Assembly (NCBI GenBank): GCA_963932465.1
Contig: OZ010799.1
Span: 155,988,761-156,052,760, forward strand
DNA length: 64,000 nucleotides
Origin: Maratus speciosus
Lineage: Eukaryota > Arthropoda > Arachnida > Araneae > Salticidae
Direction: 5' to 3'
Shown here: one piece after another, positions 58,961 through 64,000 of the stretch
Layout: every line of letters starts with the position of its first letter
Position numbering within the stretch: the stretch's first letter is position 1
The notes under the pieces: generated by a model
Databases searched by the model: none
What the model was told of the DNA's origin: nothing
The model's input: only the letters and a program-made list of their open reading frames with translations
Program-made: the position numbers and the translations under genes

Positions 58961-59059
58961 ATGAGAGGTTAGAAATTAGTAGTAAATTGTTTCCAAGTAT
59001 GCCAATCGCTAGCAGTACTATCCAACTGTAAGATATTAATTACGAATTTATAAGGCAAC

Positions 59060-59672
59060 AGTTGTACAAGATGAGCAGGGGCGTTCAAAAGGTGTTAGCG
59101 AAGATTGAAGTGGTCGTCCTGTTAGTCCAAGAGCCGACAGCACAAAAACCTATGTTATCAAACACAAGAATAAAACCTTTATTTTATGGGAGAATAGAAG
59201 TAGGGGAATCTAATGATCCACGTCTGACGGAAGTGAAGTGGTGCATAAGCCAAAAATTAATACCACCAGTGGTTTTCTCGTAGTTTTATCATTGTGTTTA
59301 GCCTACAACTATCCTCCATGTTTTAATACTTTTGTTTGTAGGACAAACACAATGATAAACCTACGAGTCAACCACTAGTGGTATTAGTTTTTGCCTTATG
59401 CACCACTTCACTTCCGGCAGGCATGGATCATTAGATTCCCCTACTTCTACTCTTCCATAAAATAAAGGTTTTTTTCTTGTGCTTGGTAACATAGGTTTTT
59501 GTGCTGTCGGCTCTTGCACTATGTTGAGAGGCCGACTGATGCAGACGTTGAATATAAGGTACACAGATGGCTGAGAGAGCAATCCCAAGACTTTTATGCA
59601 GCAAGTATTGGAAAAATCATAAAGAGATGGGACAAACGTATCAATGTAAATAGCGATTATATAGAGAAATAA
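59060..59672 (+). pseudogene. Mariner-like transposase split by a foldback
   Basis: Before the foldback the frame gives GVSED, a stop (59106-59108), then SGRPVS (to 59126), the DE-SGRPV block that follows the DNA-binding domain. After it, from 59517, comes HYVERPTDADVEYKVHRWLR, then FYAASIGKI and KRWDKRINVNSDYIEK with a stop at 59670-59672. That is the expected C-terminal end of mariner transposases (RWDKCI...GDY-EK type). The central catalytic part is missing and is replaced by the palindromic sequence at 59128-59516. It is inactive; whether deletion preceded or accompanied the foldback insertion cannot be told. Confidence 0.75.
59128..59516. mobile_element. Foldback element, ~389 bp
   Basis: Arms (about 59128-59325 and 59340-59516) are inverted copies: CAAGAGCCGACAGCACAAAA at one end and TTTTGTGCTGTCGGCTCTTG at the other. 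The two strands therefore contain near-identical open frames, which are mirror images and not two genes. The centre holds the TCATTGTGTTT hairpin also seen at 60848. Confidence 0.87.
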
Positions 59673-59957
59673 ACATGCTTTTCAAGTAGATATCTTGATT
59701 TCCCTTTTTTATTGGCTTTTGTAACCTATTTATTGACTTTCCCTCATATTTTTAAGTATATGAACCAATGCAGTGTTTTTGAAGTACCTACAAAAGTCGT
59801 TATGATTATTTTTATTCATTAAAAAAATTAAGATTTTGATTTTATTTTTACAAAAATATTTTTTTTATCTGGTTAATGAAATAATTTCGACCCAAGAATA
59901 GATCATTTTAAAAATACATGTATGCTTATTATCTATATCATATTTCCTAACAATCTG
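59673..59957. other. Flank after the mariner remnant
   Basis: AT-rich DNA that may include the mariner 3' untranslated end; no terminal repeat identified. Confidence 0.4.
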
Positions 59958-60420
59958 TATACCGGGTGTCCTAAAAAGGACTGACTGATTTTAAAATTCA
60001 ATAACTCGCAAACGGTGACAGATATTTAAAAAACTCTTGCAGGAGGGTTATGTGTGATGTCAGGAGTTTTTTTATTACCGTAATTCTCAAATTTAGTTCG
60101 AATTACAAACAATAGATGGCGCTGCAAGCAATAGGCACTAAATTCAAGCTGGATTTTTCGGCCTTTCTCTTTTCCCATGCCAAAAAAGGGGTTTAAAAAT
60201 GTATTGAGTGGGTCCCGAAGTACCAGAAAGCGGGCTGGATTTATCACATATTGCTCGCAGCGCCACCTATTGTTTCTAATTCGAACTAAATTCAAGAATC
60301 ACAGTAAAAAGACTCCTGACATCATTCATAACACTCCTGCAAGAATTTTTTAAATATCTGTCATCATTTGCAATTTATTGATTTTAAAATCAGTCAGTCC
60401 TTTTTAGGAGTCCCGGTATA
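59958..60420. mobile_element. Mariner-like foldback MITE, 463 bp
   Basis: Starts TATACCGGGTGTCCTAAAAA and ends TTTTTAGGAGTCCCGGTATA. The inverted arms run nearly to the centre and include GACTGACTGATTTTAAAAT and AATTCGAACTAAA. Both arms carry the (C/T)AATAG(A/G)TGGCGCTGC word. TA at the ends fits a TA target. A second copy is at 62228-62672 and a half copy at 53480. The minus-strand frame here is a mirror artefact. Confidence 0.85.
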
Positions 60421-60847
60421 AGGAAAGGGCATGTTTACAAACAAACACTTCCGTCAACCAATCTACCAACTACATTTTGGCCATAAAGATCATTGCAGGA
60501 ATACTCTTGGCGACATAGGCCAATCATATCAGAGAACGATCAAACGTAGACCAATCAAATTTCCCTAGCTCATGCGTACAGGTAGAAGTCATAAAGAACG
60601 GGCGGGTTTTCTTGCTGAACCAACAGTTATGCGACCAACAGTGACGTCAGCTGCCCTTTCCTAATACGTTCTCAAGATATCATGCGCTCAGTAACTCACG
60701 TAAACAAAAAAAGAGCTATTTTAATTTCAACAATACTGAAATTCTGTAAACGGGTGGTCCAGAATTAGTTAAAACTCAATTCGCCTATTAAAACGCAATC
60801 GGTCTGCCAAGTCGTATCTTGGTGGAAAACACCTAAAAAACCGTTTT
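60421..60847. other. Non-coding stretch
   Basis: Nothing recognised. It is less AT-rich than the surroundings, with no frame or element end. Confidence 0.4.
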
Positions 60848-60955
60848 TAGCTGTTGACTCGTAGGTTTATCACTGTGTTTTCCTGCTCGCAAAGGTATGA
60901 AAATATGGAAGACTGGGAGCAGGAAAACACAATAGTAAACCTACGAGTCAACCGC
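60848..60955. repeat. Hairpin with GTTGACTCGTAGGTTTATCA arms
   Basis: GTTGACTCGTAGGTTTATCA at about 60851 pairs with the AATAGTAAACCTACGAGTCAAC copy ending about 60953, and GTTTTCCTGCTC pairs with GAGCAGGAAAAC. The same CCTACGAGTCAACC word occurs at 59361-59374. It may be a small foldback element. Confidence 0.85.
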
Positions 60956-60986
60956 TAAAATCCGGTTGGCTATCCCAATGGTAGTA

Positions 60987-61783
60987 CAGTCTTCCCCACT
61001 TAATCGGGTCACGGATAATCGAATACCCCGCTTATTCGAATAAAATCCTCCGGAACCGAATTTATTCCCATTGGTTCTATGTTATTTTTCTCCTCTTAAA
61101 CCAAATACCTTTTACGAACATCCCCGCTTAATCGAATAACCACTGTATGACCTATACGTTTGAAAATAGGCGCGGAAAGCACGTTTTAGCTGGAATTTCC
61201 TTCCACCTTTTGTCAATTTCGGTTCCTTTACGCTAAAAACAAATTTTCAGTTCTTCCTGCAATGGTTTCGGCCGGTAGGTGTATAATGGACAGGTCAAAT
61301 GATTTCCCCACCTTGATCTTCCCCCCATCACTTCTTTCTGTTAACCAGGCTTTAATGCCGTCACTTCGAGACTCGAGATGGTAGTTGTATTTTGCACTCA
61401 TTCAAAAAATAACTCGATATTTACTCCTTTAAAATTCCACTTAAACAAACCATTTTAAACGATTTTTTTAAGGCAGTATAAGTAACGTAAATTAGAAGTA
61501 GCAGAGTTTTGACCCAATTCAAACGAGCTGCATTAAGTGTAATGTAAACCACATAAATGCATCTACTGACATATTTACTTTATATTAGCATTTGTATTTA
61601 TTTTAGTTTATGTTATTCTATTAACAATTTATTATGCTGTTAATTAAAGATATCTTAGATGGTTATTTTGTCTTTTTATTGCGCATTAAATATTACAGTT
61701 ATGATTCCCCGTTTAATCAAATAACCCGCTTAATCAAATATTATTTCTGGAACCGTCAATATTCGTTTAAGCGGGGACGACTG
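60987..61783. mobile_element. Tigger/pogo-like element, 797 bp
   Basis: Starts CAGTCTTCCCCACTTAATCG and ends TTCGTTTAAGCGGGGACGACTG, with TA at both ends (60985-60986, 61784-61785). CCGCTTA(T/A)TCGAATA and CCCGCTTAATCAAATA words are subterminal repeats. No transposase domain was recognised. Confidence 0.87.
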
Positions 61784-61935
61784 TATATTAAAAAGCACGA
61801 CCTGTTTAAGCAATATAGACAAAATTTCATGTTTGTACATAAAAAGTTTTTGAAGACACACTAATTCAAACTTTGAATGTTTTTGTTGATTTTCGGCGAG
61901 TTTTTAAAAGGTACGAGACCTCTCGTAGTGAAATA

Positions 61936-62035
61936 CAGTAGAGTCTCGATTATACGAGTTTCCGCTTTAACCGAGTTATTTTCTTCTGATGGACTGATAG
62001 CTTCCATTATTATGAAACAGCTATTATAAATGAAG
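61936..62035 (-). mobile_element. Truncated Tigger end (family of 42316)
   Basis: CAGTAGAGTCTCGATTATAC followed by TTTAACCGAGTTATTTTCTT and TGGACTGAT matches the right end of 42316-42975 in reverse orientation for about 90 bp, then stops. The other end is missing. Confidence 0.75.
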
Positions 62036-62124
62036 TGTTAGGTGAAGATGAAACAGCAGTGGTAAAAAGTTAGAACTCTGATTTTCTGGTCAGAATAGGG
62101 GGCGGGGGGGGGGGATTGCCTTTA

Positions 62125-62765
62125 AAAAAGAAGAAAAAAACTTTTGAGTATCCCTGAAAACTAACCATGAAAGGTACACCATTCATTTTCAATACCCAAC
62201 ATGACATGGTGCGCCTTAGTAATATAAAAAAGGACTGACTGATTTTAAAATTCAATAACTGGCAAACGGTGACAGATATTTAAAAATTTCTTGCAGGAGG
62301 GTTATGCATAAAGTCAAAAGTTTTATTACAGTGATTTTCTATTTTAGTTCGAATTACAAACAATAGATGGCACTGTATGCAATAGTCACTAAATACAGGC
62401 TCGATTTTTGGTCCTTTCTCTTGTTCCATGCGGAAAAAGGAGATGGAAATGTATTAAGCGGGCCACGAAGTACCAAAAATCGAGCCTGAATTTAGCGTCT
62501 ATTGATCGCAGCGCCATCTATTGTTTGTAATTCGAACTAAAATCGAAAATCACTGTAAAAAAACTTTTGACCTTATGCGTAACCCTCCTGCAAGAATTTT
62601 TTCAATATCTGTCACCGTTTACAAGTTATTGAATTTTAAAATCAGTCAGTCCTTTTTAGGACACCCGGTATATCAATTACATGGCAATCCTATTATATTT
62701 ACGAGAGCTAGATCCCGGCCAGATAAACCAAATTCATGAACACTTTTCAACTATGTTGGAAAGTG
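62125..62765. repeat. Family B 3' end split by a mariner-like MITE
   Basis: CTTTTGAGTATCCCTGAAAA and CATTTTCAATACCCAACAT (62140-62227) continue after the MITE with TTTACGAGAGCTAGATCCCG and CATGAACACTTTTCAACTATGTTGGAAAGT (62697-62765). This is the family B terminal block. Confidence 0.7.
62228..62672. mobile_element. Mariner-like MITE, second copy, left end trimmed
   Basis: Same family as 59958-60420, starting at AAAAAAGGACTGACTG without the TACCGGGTGTCCT left tip. The right end is complete (TTTTTAGGACACCCGGTATA). Arms are inverted, with AATTCGAACTAAA and GCGCCATCTATTG. It is inserted in family B sequence. Confidence 0.83.
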
Positions 62766-63222
62766 TTAAAAGTTTGTGAGAGGGGAAGGGGGAGGGGGCG
62801 GCACGCTAGGTACTTGTAAATATCCAAGGGGTGCGCGAGACATCAAAGTTCGAAAACCACTTTACTAAGTAATTAGAAATTCCGTGACAAATAACTTGAG
62901 AAAGCGTACTGAAATAAATCTAAAAGTTTCAAATGTTTATTCCCAAACAAACGACGTTTATGACGAAATAATGAAATGATAAATGGGCGGTTACGAAAAT
63001 GGAACAATATACTTACACATACAGAAATCGCTTATTTTTAGGGCAGAAAAAGGCTGATTATGGCCTAGGCCTGCACCTACTTGACACATGTACAATATCA
63101 AGTAGGTGTTACCTAGGCACAGTAAGCACGTGGACAGGGATTCCAGATTTTGGGAAGGTCCTCAAAGAAATATGAAAATTTTAATCTAAATCTAAAATGT
63201 TACATTTTTCTATAGTACATAT
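62766..63222. other. Non-coding stretch
   Basis: Short G-rich patch (62779-62800) and AT-rich sequence. CACCTACTTGACA / TATCAAGTAGGTGTTA (63074-63110) forms a small hairpin. No gene was seen. Confidence 0.45.
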
Positions 63223-63233
63223 GCAAGAGAAGG

Positions 63234-63475
63234 GTTGGGGTTGGGTTGATTTTTGACGGCCAATTATCTACACGAGGGATATAGGCCCGGGGGGAGTGCC
63301 CTCCGTGGGGGTCTTTCTAAGGGAACCTAATCCGTATTAACGCATGGAAGATCCACGGCTCGAAGAAAACCACGAAAACTCCGAACGATTAGGCTGACGG
63401 GCGCGATTGGGATCGAACCCAGCACCTCCCGTCTGCCAGCTTCGAGAGCAGAACCTCTCGGCCACTGGTGGGGCT
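63234..63475 (-). mobile_element. tRNA-derived SINE, ~242 bp
   Basis: Read on the minus strand from 63475: AGCCCCACCAGTGGCCGAGAGG-type start, with an A box (TGGCCGAGAGG) and, about 40 nt later, a B box GGTTCGATCCC (63410-63420). This spacing and sequence are those of a tRNA-like RNA polymerase III promoter, closest in form to Ser/Leu-type tRNAs. An unrelated body follows and the tail ends in CCAACCC-like repeats. A perfect 11-bp target-site duplication GCAAGAGAAGG flanks it (63223-63233, 63476-63486), the mark of LINE-mediated insertion. It is transcribed, if at all, toward lower coordinates. It is not a functional tRNA. Confidence 0.92.
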
Positions 63476-63667
63476 GCAAGAGAAGGAGAACACATGTTTA
63501 AGAGTATTTCAAATAAAATTATTTGTTCAGTCATCTCCTTAAAATTATTACTAAAGGAGAAATAAAAGTCAGTTATATATAAGCGCCTTGTTAGTATGAA
63601 ATTTACTCAATCTAAGCAACAAATCTCGTGGAAACTCTGTTCAACAGTATTTGTATGGTAGTCTATA

Positions 63668-64000
63668 CAGTAGACTCCCTCAAATCCACACAGCTTGGGA
63701 CGATAGGTTGTCCGGATTTTAGAATTTTGCGGATTTCTGGTGATTGCTTTGTTTACATTTTTAAAACAGTAATTTGAATGTAACAATGCAATCAAAATTA
63801 TAATGAATGATTGCAATATAGTAAAATATTAAAATAATTAAGTAAAGTAATAAACTGATTAAAAGTAAGATAATTTTTAAAATGATTAATTTATTATAAG
63901 TAAAGGTCAAGTAAATAATTAATAATATATAATTAGATATGCATAAATAAACGTGAGATCCATTTTACTGGAATTATTCAATGAAACTTTCCTCAAAAAG
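63668..64000. mobile_element. Tigger/pogo-like left end, runs off the window
   Basis: CAGTAGACTCCCTCAAATCC follows TA at 63666-63667, with TTGTCCGGATTTT and TTTGCGGATTTCTGG subterminal words. No matching right end appears before 64000, so the element is either truncated or continues beyond the window. Confidence 0.65.

Noticed and set aside
59062..59588. Two opposite-strand frames with the same peptide
   Set aside because: They are the two arms of the foldback element at 59128-59516 read on opposite strands.
63380..63475. Functional tRNA gene on the minus strand
   Set aside because: A and B boxes are present, but the acceptor ends do not form a proper stem, the sequence runs into a SINE body and it is bounded by a target-site duplication.

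Overview
This is a 64-kb piece of AT-rich nuclear DNA from an animal, most likely an arthropod with a large, transposon-rich genome. An arachnid is possible, but that is a guess from overall character. There are no bacterial-style genes or operons, and no ribosomal RNA or intact tRNA gene was recognised. The only host coding sequence I can support is one 111-bp internal exon (10255-10365, + strand). It encodes 37 residues of the BAR domain of a GRAF/oligophrenin-type RhoGAP and has good splice sites on both sides. The rest then reads as intron or intergenic DNA filled with mobile elements and tandem repeats.

Layout. 1-9 kb: a perfect 322-bp tandem duplication that includes one end of a hAT element, a complete 719-bp hAT element, inverted-repeat elements and a dispersed 'CCCTGTAAATGA' repeat family. 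10.2-11.5 kb: the exon, then a three-unit array. 11.7-16.5 kb: a 4.8-kb hAT-like element (hAT-L1) carrying minisatellite cassettes, a perfect palindrome and a nested Tigger/pogo-like element. 18-24 kb: a piggyBac-like MITE, direct repeats and a broken mariner transposase with a MITE inside it. 24-28 kb: a nested composite holding a 396-bp-arm inverted repeat, a hAT element and a Tigger-like element with a remnant DNA-binding domain. 28-29.3 kb: ten tandem copies of a ~128-bp satellite. 30.8-33.1 kb: tandem duplications and a 0.6-kb foldback. 33.2-39.3 kb: a 6.0-kb hAT-like element (hAT-L2) related to hAT-L1, with mirrored GC-rich minisatellite arrays around a central cassette. 39-50 kb: a mariner remnant, a ~300-bp x4 array, Tigger-like and piggyBac-like elements and duplicated modules. 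50-56 kb: nested inverted repeats around a truncated LINE and a hAT MITE. 57-64 kb: tandem repeats, a hAT-like element, a mariner gene split by a foldback, Tigger-like elements, and a tRNA-derived SINE with an 11-bp target-site duplication.

The most notable structure is the pair hAT-L1 and hAT-L2. Both have the 14-bp terminal inverted repeat TAGTGATGGGCGAT (one mismatch at one end of L1), perfect 8-bp target-site duplications, AATCGAT-rich subterminal regions and the same minisatellite cassette, yet neither shows a recognisable transposase. They look like one family of unusually long, satellite-carrying non-autonomous hAT transposons. All boundaries were read by eye. Element ends with a stated target-site duplication are to the base; repeat arms and array limits are approximate.
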